Shown: positions 50,925 to 60,808 of the stretch, one piece after another
How positions within the stretch are numbered: position 1 is the stretch's first letter
How the letters are laid out: every line of letters begins with the position of its first letter
From: Nocardioides sp. B-3
GTDB taxonomy: Bacteria > Actinomycetota > Actinomycetes > Propionibacteriales > Nocardioidaceae
Assembly: GCF_024703895.1 (NCBI RefSeq)
Contig: NZ_CP087968.1
Location: 3,224,001 to 3,288,000, forward strand
Length of the DNA stretch: 64,000 bases
Reading direction: 5' to 3'
Made by a program: the position numbers and the translations under genes
Notes under the pieces: model-generated
The model's database searches: none
Seen by the model: only the letters and a program-made list of their open reading frames with translations
What the model was told of the DNA's origin: nothing

Positions 50925-51708
50925 CGTCCGCCCTCCGGGGGAGTCGAAGGGGGAACCCACGTGGGGGACGTGGTCGTGACGTCCCGGGCTCGGGTGGTGG
51001 TGACCGTGCACTGCTTCCTCCGACAGCGGAGGACCGTCATAGGCGATGCGTCCGTCGCGCATCACGACTGCCCGGTCGACCGGGGGTGCCAGCGGGCCGA
51101 GCTCGTGGGCGACGAGCACCACGGTGGCGCCGCGCTCCGAGAGTGTGCGCAGGGCTGCCGCGAGGGCCTGCTGGTTCGGCAGGTCCACTCCAGCGGTGGG
51201 CTCGTCGAGGAAGAAGAGCTCCGGCTCCCCGGCCGGGGCGCGCGATCAGGACCCGCTGCTGCTGCCCACCCGACAGGGTCGAGACACCGTCGTGCGCGCG
51301 GTGGGACAGCCCGACGACCTCCGGGGCGTCGTCGATGGCGATCCTGTCGGCCCGGGTGGGCAGGCGCAGCAGCCGACGCCCGGTCAGGCGGCCCGAGGCG
51401 ACGACCTCGCGCACGCTGGCCGGCACCCCGCCGGCGGCCGTCGCCCGCTGCGGGACGAAGCCGATGCGTCGGCGGTCACGGAAGTCCTCGAGCGGGGTGC
51501 CGAAGAGGTGCACCGACCCCAGGGTCAGCGGACGCAATCCGGTCAGGGCGCGGACCAGCGTGGACTTGCCCGACCCGTTGGCGCCCATCAGTGCGACGAA
51601 CTCGCCCTCGCGCACCGTCAGGTCGTTGCCGCGCAGCACGGGACGACCGCCGATGGCGACCGTCACCGCCCGCGCCTCCACGACCGGTGCGCCGAGGGCG
51701 TTCAGCAT
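50921..51708 (-). CDS. znuC: zinc ABC transporter ATP-binding protein
   Basis: About 262 residues. Walker A GANGSGKSTLVRALTG, signature STLSGGQQQRVLIARAL, Walker B ELFFLDEPTAGVDLP, H-loop VLVAHELGPL. The C-terminus is His-rich (HGHHHPSPGRHDHVPH). Frame breaks near 51237 and probably near 50952, the latter needed to place the TGA in the ATGA overlap with znuB; as written the two genes form one open frame. Its ATG overlaps the znuA stop. Confidence 0.9.
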
Positions 51709-52659
51709 CCGTTGGCCGCCTGCAGTGCTGTCAGGTTCTGCTCCATGAGAGCAACGTAGTCGCTGCTCGCGGCGTCGTCGGACGGTCCCTCGATGGGATC
51801 GAGGACGGCGGTCGTGACGCCGGTGTCGGCGGCGAGCGACTCTGCCATCGCGGGGGAGGCCGGGCGCTCGGAGAAGACGGTGGTGATGCCCTCTTCCTCG
51901 ATCAGCTCCTGCAGGTGCGCCAGCACTGCGGGCGTCGGCTCGGCGTCGGGGGAGAGACCCGCGATGCCCTCGAAGTGCATGCCGTAGCGCTCGAGGTAGC
52001 CGAACGCGTCGTGACTGACGACGACGTGGTCGCGCTCGCACGACGCCGGGCCTTCGGCGTACGCCGCATCGAGCCCTTCCGGGTCCGCGCGCACGTCAGC
52101 AGCGTTGGCCGCGTAGGTCTCGGCGCCGGAGGGGTCGGACTCCGCCAGCGCGTCGGCCACCGCGTCGGCCGGGTCGGCCATCAACAGCGGGTCGTGCCAG
52201 AAGTGCGGGTCGAAGTCGCCGTGCTCCTCGTGCTCCTCCGCGGTCTCGCCCTCGTGCCCCTCCTCCTCATGTCCCTCGTCCTCGTGGCCTTCCTCGGCTG
52301 GGTTCAGCTCGATCGCCTCGGCCGCGTCGAGGAGCGTCGCGGAGCCGACGTTCTCCACGGCCTCGTCGACGGCCGGCTGGAAGCCGTGCTCGAAGACGAC
52401 GATGTCGGCCTCGTCGAGCTCGACGGTCTGCGAGATCCCGAGCTCGAGGTCGTGCGGCTCGCCGCCGGGCTGGGTGAGGTTCGTGACCTGCCAGCCGTCA
52501 CCGGCCACCTGCTCGGTGACCCGGGCGAGCGGGTAGAACGCGGCGACGGCGGAACGACCGGACTCACCGGACCCGGTGGCGTCAGGTGTCACCGCCGCAG
52601 GCGGTGAGGAGCAGGGAGGCGGCACCGATGGCGACCGGGGCACGAGAGCGAGTGAACAT
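51702..52659 (-). CDS. znuA: zinc ABC transporter substrate-binding lipoprotein
   Basis: About 318 residues. Lipobox LLLTACGG, GEPHDLELGISQTVELDEADIVV, an acidic His loop (GHEDEGHEEEGHEGETAEEHEEH) then DPHFWHDP, and HDAFGYLERYG: the zinc-binding fold with three His ligands. Frame break near 52583. The ATG lies 7 bases after a GAGAAT hexamer within a Zur box, so translation is leaderless and zinc-controlled. Confidence 0.92.
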
Positions 52660-52673
52660 GAGAATGATTCTCG
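52659..52673 (-). promoter_or_regulatory. Zur box 1
   Basis: TGAGAATGATTCTCG, a 7-1-7 near-palindrome matching the actinobacterial Zur consensus TGAAAATGATTTTCA. It covers the znuA -10 (GAGAAT) and touches its start codon. Confidence 0.85.
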
Positions 52674-52695
52674 ACCAGTTGAGAATCATTGTCAA
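52667..52695 (-). promoter_or_regulatory. znuA promoter (leaderless)
   Basis: TTGACA (52690-52695), 17-base spacer, GAGAAT (52667-52672), then 7 bases to the ATG at 52659. Confidence 0.75.
52680..52694 (+). promoter_or_regulatory. Zur box 2
   Basis: TGAGAATCATTGTCA, 7-1-7, centred 21 bases (two turns) from box 1. It covers the znuA -35 (TTGACA on minus strand, 52690-52695) and the -35 of the divergent gene (TTGTCA, 52689-52694). Confidence 0.85.
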
Positions 52696-52716
52696 AACGG
52701 TCCCGGCCGCTACCCT
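52689..52716 (+). promoter_or_regulatory. divergent promoter of the ABM gene (leaderless)
   Basis: TTGTCA (52689-52694), 16-base spacer, TACCCT (52711-52716), 6 bases, GTG 52723. Confidence 0.65.
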
Positions 52717-52722
52717 GCGAGC

Positions 52723-53042
52723 GTGCTCGTCGTCTCCCGCTTCCGTGTCCCTGCAGTCGATGCTGAGGCGTTCCGCCGCGACATGGACGCCGCGCACGCG
52801 GCGCTCGCTGCGCGGCCCGGCTACGAGCGGGGCAACGTGGGTCGCAATGTCGACGACCCCGAGCTGTGGGTGCTCTCCACGCTGTGGGAGCACGTCGGTG
52901 CCTATCGGCGCGCGTGTCGGCGTACGACGTGAAGCTGCACGCCGTACCCCTCCTGAGTCGGGCGCTCGACGAGCCCAGCGCCTATGAAGTCGTGGAGCCG
53001 GGCACCGACCTGAATATCGCCTCGCCCCGCGCACTAGGCTGA
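52723..53042 (+). CDS. antibiotic biosynthesis monooxygenase (ABM) domain protein
   Basis: About 106 residues. VSRFRVPAVDAEAFRRDMDAAHAALAARPGYERGNVGRNVDDPELWVLSTLWEHVGAYRRAL is the ferredoxin-like ABM fold of small cofactor-free monooxygenases and heme-degrading relatives. Frame break near 52918. It shares a Zur-box-bearing intergenic region with znuA, so it is probably zinc-regulated; function unknown. Confidence 0.75.
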
Positions 53043-53108
53043 GCGCTCGCTCATCTCCTGACTGGCAGCCAGCCAGCTCGCCAAAGATTCAACGCAGAAG
53101 GATTCACT

Positions 53109-54510
53109 GTGGCCAAGCCTGCTCCCACCGCCCTCGACAACGTCGTCTCCCTCGCGAAGCGCCGAGGCTTCGTCTACCCGTGCGGTGAGATCTACGGCGG
53201 CACCAAGTCGGCCCTGGGACTACGGCCCGCTCGGGGTGGAGCTCAAGGAGAACATCAAGCGCCAGTGGTGGAAGTTCATGGTCACCCGGCGTGAGGACGT
53301 CGTCGGCCTCGACTCCAGCGTGATCCTGCCGACGAAGACGTGGGAGGCCTCCGGCCACCTCAAGACGTTCAGCGACCCGCTCACCGAGTGCCAGTCCTGC
53401 CACAAGCGGTTCCACGAGGACCACCTGCAGGAGGACTACGCGACGAAGAAGGGGATCGAGAACCCCGACGACGTGAACATCAACGAGTCCGTCGCCTGCC
53501 CCAACTGCGGCACCCGTGGCGCGTGGACCGAGCCGCGCAACTTCAACATGATGCTCAAGACCTACCTCGGCGTCATCGAGGACGAGTCGGGCCTGCACTA
53601 CCTGCGTCCCGAGACCGCCCGGGGCATCTTCCTCAACTTCGCCAACGTCGTGACCACGAGCCGGAGCAAGCCGCCGTTCGGCATCGCCCAGATGGGCAAG
53701 AGCTTCCGCAACGAGATCACGCCCGGCAACTTCATCTTCCGCACCCGCGAGTTCGAGCAGATGGAGATGGAGTTCTTCGTCAAGCCCGGCGAGGACGAGG
53801 AGTGGCACCAGCACTGGATCGACCAGCGCACACAGTGGTACGTCGACACGGGCATCAACCCCGACAACATCCGTCACTTCGAGCACCCCGCCGAGAAGCT
53901 GTCGCACTACTCCAAGCGCACCGTCGACATCGAATACCGCTTCGGGGTTCTCCGGGCGCGACTTCGAGGAGCTCGAGGGCATCGCCAACCGCACGGACTT
54001 CGACCTCAAGCAGCACAGCGAGTTCTCCGGCAAGGACCTGTCCTACTACGACCGGGCCAATGACGAGCGCTACGTCCCCTACGTCATCGAGCCTGCGGCC
54101 GGGCTGACGCGCAGCCTGATGGCGTTCCTGATCGACGCCTACACCGAGGACGAGGCCCCCAACACCAAGGGCGGCGTCGACAAGCGCGTCGTGCTCAAGC
54201 TCGACCCGCGCCTCGCGCCGGTCAAGGTCGCCGTCCTGCCGCTCAGCCGCAACGCCGACCTGTCGCCGAAGGCGAAGGCGCTGGCCGCCGAGCTGCGGCA
54301 GAACTGGAACGTCGAGTTCGACGACTCCGGTGCCATCGGCCGCCGCTACCGCCGTCAGGACGAGATCGGCACCCCGTTCTGCGTGACCGTCGACTTCGAG
54401 AGCATCGACGACAACGCGGTCACCGTCCGCGAGCGCGACACCATGGGCCGGAGCGGGTGAGCCTCGACGGCATCAGCCGCTACTTCGCGGAGAAGCTGCT
54501 CGGCTGCTGA
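53109..54510 (+). CDS. glyS: glycyl-tRNA synthetase (class II, eukaryotic-like dimer type)
   Basis: About 467 residues. [32 protein letters not shown], zinc-type pairs CQSCHKRF and [10 protein letters not shown], motif 2 [28 protein letters not shown], motif 3 [18 protein letters not shown]. Charges tRNA-Gly. GTG preceded by AGAAGGA. Frame breaks near 53215 (CCTGG), 53947 and 54450 (CCAGG). A REP-like repeat follows. Confidence 0.95.
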
Positions 54511-54516
54511 GCCGTG

Positions 54517-54561
54517 CCGCTGGTTGAGCAGCGAGCGCCAGCGAGCGTGTCGAAACCAAGG
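54517..54561 (+). repeat. REP-like intergenic repeat, copy 2
   Basis: Starts 6 bases after the glyS stop. Same consensus as 40419-40461 in the opposite orientation (CCGCTGGTTGAGCAG ... GTGTCGAAACC) with small changes in the middle. Confidence 0.8.
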
Positions 54562-54573
54562 CACACTGCCCTC

Positions 54574-55197
54574 ATGCTGCGTTCCTTCCTCGTCTCCCTC
54601 CTCCCGGTCTGCGCGCTGTCCGCGTGCGCCTCGGGCTCGTCGGAGCCAGAAGCCGTCGTCACCCCGACCCCGTCGAGCACGCCGACCGCGGAGCCGACGC
54701 CGACGGTGCTCGCCTTCGGTGCCGCCGAGACGGTGGCATGGTCGCCCACGATCGCGCTCTCCGGCGAGCTGTCGATCGCCGTCGAGAAGGTCCGGGCCGG
54801 CGACTTCGCCGACTTCGAGGGCCTCGACGGGTCCGGGATCACCGAGGACAACCAGCCGTTCTACGTCGACGTCGTGATCGCCAACGAGGGTGAGGCCGAC
54901 TTCGGCGGGCTCGACGTCCCGCTCTACCTCCGGGACTCCAACGGCACCCTCAGCCCGCCGTGGCGATTCGCGACGCCGTTCAAGCCCTGTGACTCGGGCC
55001 CGTTCCCGGCGTCGTTCGGCACGGGGGACGAGCTGGATGCCTGCCTCGTCTTCTTCGGATCACCCGACGGGACCTTCGAGTCCGTCACGTTCCAGCCGTC
55101 GCTCGAGGCGGCGCCGATCACCCGGACGGGCGAGGTCGCCGTACACGCTGACAAGCCGGCGAAGAAGCAGGGACGAGGCAAGAAGAAGCGCCGTTAG
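54574..55197 (+). CDS. lipoprotein with DUF4352-like Ig-fold, unknown
   Basis: 207 residues, intact. Lipobox LLPVCALSAC, Thr/Pro-rich linker, a domain with EVDFEG-like acidic strands and PFYVDVVIANEGEADFGGLDVPLYLRDSNG, and a very basic tail (KPAKKQGRGKKKRR). Resembles extracellular telomeric-repeat/DUF4352-type sandwich domains. A CACACT hexamer lies 6 bases before the ATG. Stop overlaps the EEP gene stop on the other strand. Confidence 0.65.
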   Translation: MLRSFLVSLLPVCALSACASGSSEPEAVVTPTPSSTPTAEPTPTVLAFGAAETVAWSPTIALSGELSIAVEKVRAGDFADFEGLDGSGITEDNQPFYVDVVIANEGEADFGGLDVPLYLRDSNGTLSPPWRFATPFKPCDSGPFPASFGTGDELDACLVFFGSPDGTFESVTFQPSLEAAPITRTGEVAVHADKPAKKQGRGKKKRR

Positions 55198-56327
55198 GTC
55201 CACTCGATGTCGGCATGGATGGCAGCGTGGTCCGAGGCTCCGAGTCGACGTCTCGCGTGAGGGTGTCGTACACCTCCCACGCGTCGGGTGTGCGTGATCC
55301 TCGGTGCACGCCCCTGCGGAACACGCCGCCCCCCCACGGCCCCGGCGAACAGGGCGGGGGAGAGCAGGACGTAGTCGATCTTGGCCGTCTCGCCGCCGCT
55401 GCGCCACGTCCCCAGACGACCGTTCCACTCGAAGGCCGGATGACCGCTGATGTCGGTCAAGGAGGTGTCCTCGAGCAGCGCGCCGAGTGAGCCGCCCCCG
55501 GGCCAGTCGTTGAGGTCGCCCACGACCGCGACGTGATCGATGCCCTCGGCGAGCAGGTCTTCGTAGATCTCGGCCACCCGTGCGGCCTGTCGTGCCCGCC
55601 GTACCGCACCGATCGGGTCGCCCGGAGTGCCGTAGCCCTTGGACTTGAAGTGGTTGACGAGGACGACGAGGCGCTGCTCCTCGGGCCCGACGAGGTGGAA
55701 CTCGGCGCAGTCGCGCGAGAAGATCCGGCCCGCCGCGTCCTCGTCGTAGATGTGGGTGCGGATGAAGCTGACTTCGAACCCGCCCCGGCACATGAGGCCG
55801 ACGTCGATCCCGCGGGCATCGTTCCCGTCGATCAGCAGGCTCTGGTCGTACGGCGACCAGTCGACCTCGGCGAGGGCTGACTCCGAGAACAGCTCGAGCA
55901 ACGGCCGCGACTCCACTTCCAGCACCCCCAGCACGTCGGCCCCGACGTCGCGCACCACCATCGCCGTGTGTTGCGTCGCCAGCTCGGTGACCTGCTCGGT
56001 CACGAGCTCGACCCAGCCCACCCAGTCGGCCCGGCCACGAGCGACCGGGCTGGTCTCGCCGTTGCGGTGTCGGGTCAATAGCTTGCCCCGGATCCTGCGC
56101 AGCACCGCGAACCTGCTGGAGTCCGACCGCAGCAGTCCCAGCACCTCGAGCAGGTGCAGCAGCTCGTCGCGTGTGCCCGTGTCGTAGACGTCGAGCTGCG
56201 CGAGCTCGTTGAACCGCGCGAAGGCCGCGAGCACCGGCGCGCCCTCGGCCCAGTCGTCGGCGTTCATCACCCGGGGCCGGTCGAACATGTTCTCCACGTT
56301 GAACGACGCGATGCGGGTCCGGGACAT
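55194..56327 (-). CDS. endonuclease/exonuclease/phosphatase (EEP) family protein
   Basis: About 378 residues. IASFNVENMFDRPRVM, GVLEVESRPLLELF, LVVLVNHFKSKGYGTPGD, VAVVGDLNDWPGGGSLGALLEDTSLTDI, KIDYVLLSPAL and C-terminal ASDHAAIHADIEW are the DNase I-like active-site strands. No signal peptide is seen. Two compensating frame breaks (near 55335 and 55255) scramble about 28 residues before the SDHA motif. Substrate (nucleic acid, phosphoester) unknown. Confidence 0.85.
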   Translation of the reverse strand: MSRTRIASFNVENMFDRPRVMNADDWAEGAPVLAAFARFNELAQLDVYDTGTRDELLHLLEVLGLLRSDSSRFAVLRRIRGKLLTRHRNGETSPVARGRADWVGWVELVTEQVTELATQHTAMVVRDVGADVLGVLEVESRPLLELFSESALAEVDWSPYDQSLLIDGNDARGIDVGLMCRGGFEVSFIRTHIYDEDAAGRIFSRDCAEFHLVGPEEQRLVVLVNHFKSKGYGTPGDPIGAVRRARQAARVAEIYEDLLAEGIDHVAVVGDLNDWPGGGSLGALLEDTSLTDISGHPAFEWNGRLGTWRSGGETAKIDYVLLSPALFAGAVGGRRVPQGRAPRITHTRRVGGVRHPHARRRLGASDHAAIHADIEWT

Positions 56328-56379
56328 GCCTTCACCAAACCAGAGCGGCTTGGTTTTGGGGAGACCTGCGTCGGGCCGT

Positions 56380-56385
56380 GACAAT
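56380..56385 (+). promoter_or_regulatory. -10 element, leaderless promoter of dusB
   Basis: GACAAT followed by 6 bases (GGCATC) and ATG 56392. Confidence 0.5.
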
Positions 56386-56391
56386 GGCATC

Positions 56392-57530
56392 ATGTCCTTG
56401 CCCGCCTCGCTGACCCTCGGGTCCCTCACCATCGACACCCCGGTCGTGCTCGCGCCGATGGCGGGCATCACCAATGCGGCGTACAGGCGACTGTGTGCCG
56501 AGCAGGGCGCCGGCCTCTACGTCTGCGAGATGATCACCTCGCGTGGCCTCGTCGAGGGTGACGAGACGACGAGGAAGATGCTCGTCTTCGACGAGCTCGA
56601 GTCCGTCCGGAGCGTCCAGCTGTACGGCACCGACCCGGTCTACGTCGGCAAGGCGGTCGAGATCCTGTGTGCTGACTACGGCGTCGCGCACGTCGATCTC
56701 AACTTCGGCTGCCCGGTGCCCAAGGTGACGCGCAAGGGCGGCGGGGAGCGCTGCCGTGGAAGCGCGGTCTGCTGGCGGACATCCTCACGGCGGCGGTCGG
56801 CGCCGCTGCGGCGTACGACGTGCCGGTCACGATGAAGACGCGCAAGGGTCTCGACGACGACCACCTGACCTATCTTGACGCCGGCCGGATCGCCCAGGGA
56901 GACCGGTGCCGCGGCGATCGCGCTGCACGGGCGCACGGTCGAGCAGGCCTACTCCGGCAGTGCCGACTGGGACGCGATCGCTCGACTGGTCGAGGCGGTC
57001 GACATCCCCGTCCCGGGCAACGGTGACATCTGGGAGGCGGCCGACGCCCTCCCGCATGGTCGAGGAGACCGGGGTCGCCGGCGTCGTGGTCGGGCGCGGC
57101 TGCCCGGGGCGGCCGTGGCTCTTCCACGACCCGGCCGCCGCGTTCAACGGCGACGCCGTCTCGATCCTTCCGAGCCTCGGCGAGGTCGCGCACATGATGC
57201 GGCGGCACGCCGAGCTGTTGAGTGAGCACATGGGGGAGGAGCGTGGCTGCAAGGAGTTCCGCAAGCACGTCACGTGGTACCTCAAGGGCTTCCCTGCCGG
57301 CGGCGACCTGCGACGGTTGCTGGCGCTGGTCGACAGCCTCGCGACCCTCGACGTCCTGCTCGCCGAGCTGGACCACGACGCACCCTTCCCGACCAACGAG
57401 CTCGGCACTCCGAGGGGGCGCCGGGGGCGCTCCGCGCAAGCGCGTCGTGCTGCCCGAAGGATGGCTCGACGACACCGACGGACGCGACATCCACGTCCGC
57501 GAAGATGCCAACGAGGTCACGGGCGGATAA
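56392..57530 (+). CDS. dusB: tRNA-dihydrouridine synthase DusB
   Basis: About 380 residues. APMAGITNAAYRRLCAEQGAGLYVCEMI, VQLYGTDPVYVGKA, VDLNFGCPVPKVTRKGGGAALPWK (catalytic Cys), MKTRKGLDDDHLTY, IALHGRTVEQAYSG, GRGCPGRPWLF. FMN-dependent reduction of uridines in tRNA. Frame breaks near 56748, 56910 (CCAGG), 57052 and 57413. Actinobacterial C-terminal extension ends GRDIHVREDANEVTGG. Confidence 0.94.
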
Positions 57531-57539
57531 CGGTCCGGT

Positions 57540-57690
57540 GACGAGCGGGTGACGGGAAACACCCCGAGACACTCGGCCCAGAATTGGGACAGGGGCGAAA
57601 TCGTGTGTTTGACTCGTCAATCGTGTTCGGCGCTCGCCTTCCCCGCTTGAGTGCCTGACGCCAAATCCCCCGTACACGACAGCTAGGAAC
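57540..57690 (+). ncRNA. possible c-di-AMP (ydaO/yuaA-like) riboswitch leader
   Basis: The 166-base gap before the secreted wall protein has GGGGCGAAATC (57590-57600) and, just before the start, ACGACAGCTAGG, resembling the GGGGUGAAUC and CAGCUAACC blocks of ydaO riboswitches, which in actinobacteria control secreted wall hydrolases. The 5' conserved block is not clear. This is a weak match by eye. Confidence 0.3.
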
Positions 57691-57696
57691 AACGCT

Positions 57697-58553
57697 GTGG
57701 CTCAACATCGCCACAAGCGGGAAACCAAAGCCCGCCGCCCCAAGGCCATCCAGTCGCAGGCCCCATCGCCATCATGGCGACGGTGTCCGCCGTCAGCCTC
57801 GGTGTCCTGACCGCGACCCCTCAGGCCGACGAGTTCCTCGCCGCGTCGAGCGGCTCCAGCGCCAGCGCGCTGTCGAGCACCGTCACCCGCGACGACATCG
57901 TCTCCCGCTCCGAGTCCCGCGTGCTGGCCGCCAAGGTCGCCAAGCGTGAGGCGAAGCGCGAGGTGAGGGCGACGCGCAAGGCGATCAAGCGCGCCGACCT
58001 CAAGATGTGGACCACCGCCGAGCTCAACCTGTGGTCCGGACCCGAGAAGGACGCCGACAAGATCGGTGTCCTCGAGGGCGTCGAGAAGGTGCTCCTCACG
58101 GGTCGCAAGGACAAGGGTCGCGTCGAGGTCGTCGTCAACGGCCGGTCGCGCTGGGTCAGCCCGGGCTACTTCGCCAAGAAGAAGCCCGAGACCGGCCCTT
58201 TGCTGGGCGGCACCTGCTCCAACGGCTCCACGATCGATGCCGGCCGGGCGACGCTCTACGACATCCACGACGTGGTCTGCGCCAACTGGCCCCAGATCAC
58301 CTCCTACGGCACTGGCGCAACGACGGCGAGCACGGCGAGGGCCGGGCGATCGACATCATGATCACCGGCGAGACCGGCTGGGAGGTGGCCGAGTTCCTCC
58401 GCGCCAACTACTCCGCCCTCGGCATCAGAATACATCATCTTCTCCCAGAAGATGTGGTCGGTGGAGCGCAGCGGCGAGGGCTGGCGCTACATGTCGGACC
58501 GCGGTTCGACGACCGCCAACCACTACGACCACGTTCACGTCACGGTCTACTGA
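57697..58553 (+). CDS. secreted SH3-domain protein with C-terminal peptidase-like domain
   Basis: About 286 residues. Basic N-terminus (HRHKRETKARRPK) and a hydrophobic signal, a coiled Lys/Arg/Glu/Ala-rich region (AAKVAKREAKREVRATRKAIKRA), an SH3-type domain (LWSGPEKDADKIGVLEGVEKVLLTGR) and a C-terminal domain with EHGEGRAIDIMI and NHYDHVHVTVY, the ARB_07466/VanY-like zinc site pattern HxxxxxxxD...HxH. Likely acts on peptidoglycan. Frame breaks near 57757, 58311 (CCTGG) and 58428. Confidence 0.75.
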
Positions 58554-59428
58554 AAGCCCGGGTCCGGACCCTTCACCGCGCTGAACCACAGCTGTTGGCC
58601 GGGGCGGGCCCGGGCGGCGAGCCCGATGTCGGCGCCGATCACGACCGCGATCACCGGATAGCCGCCGGTGACGGGGTGGTCGGCGAGGAAGAGCGTCGGC
58701 TGGCCCGAGGGCGGCACCTGCAGGGCCCCGCAGACCATGCCCTCGCTGGGCAGCTCCTCGGTGCGGGACCGCGCCAGCGGCGTACCGCCCAACCGCATGC
58801 CGATGCGGTTGCTCTCGGCCGTCACCTCGTAGGGCTCGCGGAGCAGCGAGCGTCGTGCGTCGTCCGTGAACCAGTCGTCGCGGGGGCCGAGCACGACTCG
58901 CAGCCGCAGGTCGCCGGCTTCGGGCTGGCGCACGGGTGCCAGGTCGACGGTCAGTGGCTGAGGCGGCTCGTGGCCGATGTCCGGGCGATCGCCCGGCGAC
59001 AGCGGTGCGGGCCCGACTGCCGAGAGGGTGTCGGTCGACCGTGAGCCGATGACGCGGGGCACCTCGATGCCGCCACGCACGGCGAGATAGCTGCGCAGCC
59101 CGGACGAGGGAAGGCCGAGGCGGAGCACGTCACCGTCCGGCATCCAGAACACGGAGTACGGCGCCACCTCACGCCCACCCACGCTCATCGGGCACGGCGC
59201 GCCCGTGAGCGCGACCCGAGCGCCTCCGTGCGCGCGGACTCGGAGACCACCGAACGTCACCTCCAGCGTCGCGGCGGACTCGGCATTGCCCACGAGCCGG
59301 TTGGCGAGACGCATCGCGTCTGCGTCCGCGGCCCCGGATCGTCCGACTCCCAACGCAGCGAGGCCGGGGCGACCGAAGTCCTGCACCGTGGTCAGCGGCC
59401 CCGCGTCGAGCACCTCGATGCTGTTCAT
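58547..59428 (-). CDS. pxpC: 5-oxoprolinase subunit PxpC (KipA-type carboxyltransferase domain)
   Basis: 293 residues, intact. LDAGPLTTVQDFGRPGLAALGVGRSGAADADAMRLANRLVGN, ALTGAPCPMSVGG, SYLAVRGGIEVPRVIGSRSTDTLSAVG, EGMVCGALQVPPSGQPTLFLADHPVTGGYP. With PxpA and PxpB it converts 5-oxoproline to glutamate using ATP. ATG overlaps the pxpB stop. Confidence 0.94.
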   Translation of the reverse strand: MNSIEVLDAGPLTTVQDFGRPGLAALGVGRSGAADADAMRLANRLVGNAESAATLEVTFGGLRVRAHGGARVALTGAPCPMSVGGREVAPYSVFWMPDGDVLRLGLPSSGLRSYLAVRGGIEVPRVIGSRSTDTLSAVGPAPLSPGDRPDIGHEPPQPLTVDLAPVRQPEAGDLRLRVVLGPRDDWFTDDARRSLLREPYEVTAESNRIGMRLGGTPLARSRTEELPSEGMVCGALQVPPSGQPTLFLADHPVTGGYPVIAVVIGADIGLAARARPGQQLWFSAVKGPDPGFQ

Positions 59429-60035
59429 GAGGCCTCCACGAAGCGAACCCGGGCGCCGGGCAGCATCAAGGCGGGCGGGTCGCGGTCGATGTCCCACGGG
59501 CGGATCGACGTGTGCCCGATCAGCTGCCAGCCGCCCGGCGACTCCCGTGGATAGACGCTGGCGAACTCACCGGCGAGCGCCACCGCTCCGGCCGGCACCC
59601 GGGTGCGTGGCGTGCTGCGACGGGGGACGCGGAGTCGCTCGTCGCCGCCCACGAGGTAGCCGAAGCCGGGAGCGAAGCCACAGAACGCGACCGTCCACTC
59701 CCGGCCGGTGTGGGCATCGATGACGCCGCGTTCACCCAGACCGGTGAGGCGACCGACCTCGGAGAGGTCCTCACCGTCGTAGTGCACCGGGATCTCCACC
59801 GGGCCCGCATCGGGTCGAGCCCCCGGCCGGGGCTCCGTGCGGCGTACGCAGCGGGCGACCCGGCCGACGTCGGTCACGCCCGCATCGATGCGCAGCAGCA
59901 GCGTCCGCGCTGCCGGCACCGAGTCGACCACGCCGTCGGGGGATCGTCGACCAGTGCCGTGTAGAGCGCCAGCACCTCGTCCGGGTCGGCCAGCTCCACC
60001 AGCAGTGCGGAGTCCGCGCAGGGCAACAGCCTCAC
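59425..60035 (-). CDS. pxpB: 5-oxoprolinase subunit PxpB (KipI-type)
   Basis: About 203 residues. [100 protein letters not shown]. The GTG overlaps the pxpA stop. One frame break near 59938. Confidence 0.92.
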
Positions 60036-60803
60036 GGCTGGGCCACGTCGACGAAGGGAGTGATCTGCACACCGACCTCCTCGAGACCGCGTCGGACGGC
60101 GGACGCCATCTGCACGGCACCCGGGCTGTCGCCGTGCACGCAGACGGAGCCAGCCTGCACCGCGATCACCGTGCCGTCCACCGCCTCGATCTCGCCCCTC
60201 GTCGCCAGCCGCACGCAGCGTGCGGCGACGACCTCGGGATCGTGCAGGACGGCATTGGGCTCGCGGCGCGAGACCGTGGTGCCCTCGGGTGTGTACGCGC
60301 GATCCGCGAATGCCTCGGCGACGACGGTCAGGCCGGCCTCCTCGGCGAGTCGCAGCCACACCGAGCCGGGCAGGCCGAGCACGGCAAGGCCGGGGTCATA
60401 TCGCCGTACGGCGTCGACGACCGCGGCAGCCCGGGGCCTCGTGGTGCACGATCGTGTTGTAGAGCGCGCCGTGCGGCTTGACGTAGCTGACCCCGGTCCC
60501 GGTGACGCGGGCGAACGCCTCGAGCGCGCCGATCTGGTAGAGCACGTCGTTCGTCAGGTCATGCGGATCCATGTCGATGAACCTGCGTCCGAAGCCCGCC
60601 CGGTCGCGGTAGCCCACCTGCGCCCCGATCACGACGCCACGCTCGGCGGCCGCTTCGCACGTACGGCGAAGCACGGTCGGATCGCCGGCATGGAAGCCAC
60701 ACGCGATGTTGGCGCTGGTGACGAGGTCGAGCAGCGCGTCGTCGTCGCCGAGGGTCCACTGGCCGAAGCCCTCGCCCGGGTCGGAGTTGAGGTCGATGCC
60801 CAT
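60032..60803 (-). CDS. pxpA: 5-oxoprolinase subunit PxpA (LamB/YcsF family)
   Basis: About 257 residues. [90 protein letters not shown]. Frame break near 60433 (CCAGG read as CCCGGG). Starts 5 bases after the transporter stop. Confidence 0.94.
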
Positions 60804-60808
60804 CGCAG

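Noticed and set aside
50316..51188. ZnuC-ZnuB fusion protein
   Set aside because: The joined frame depends on one likely extra G near 50952; removing it restores a TGA in the usual ATGA overlap.
54517..54561. Phage attachment site
   Set aside because: The second copy is inverted and no integrase or phage genes lie between the two copies.
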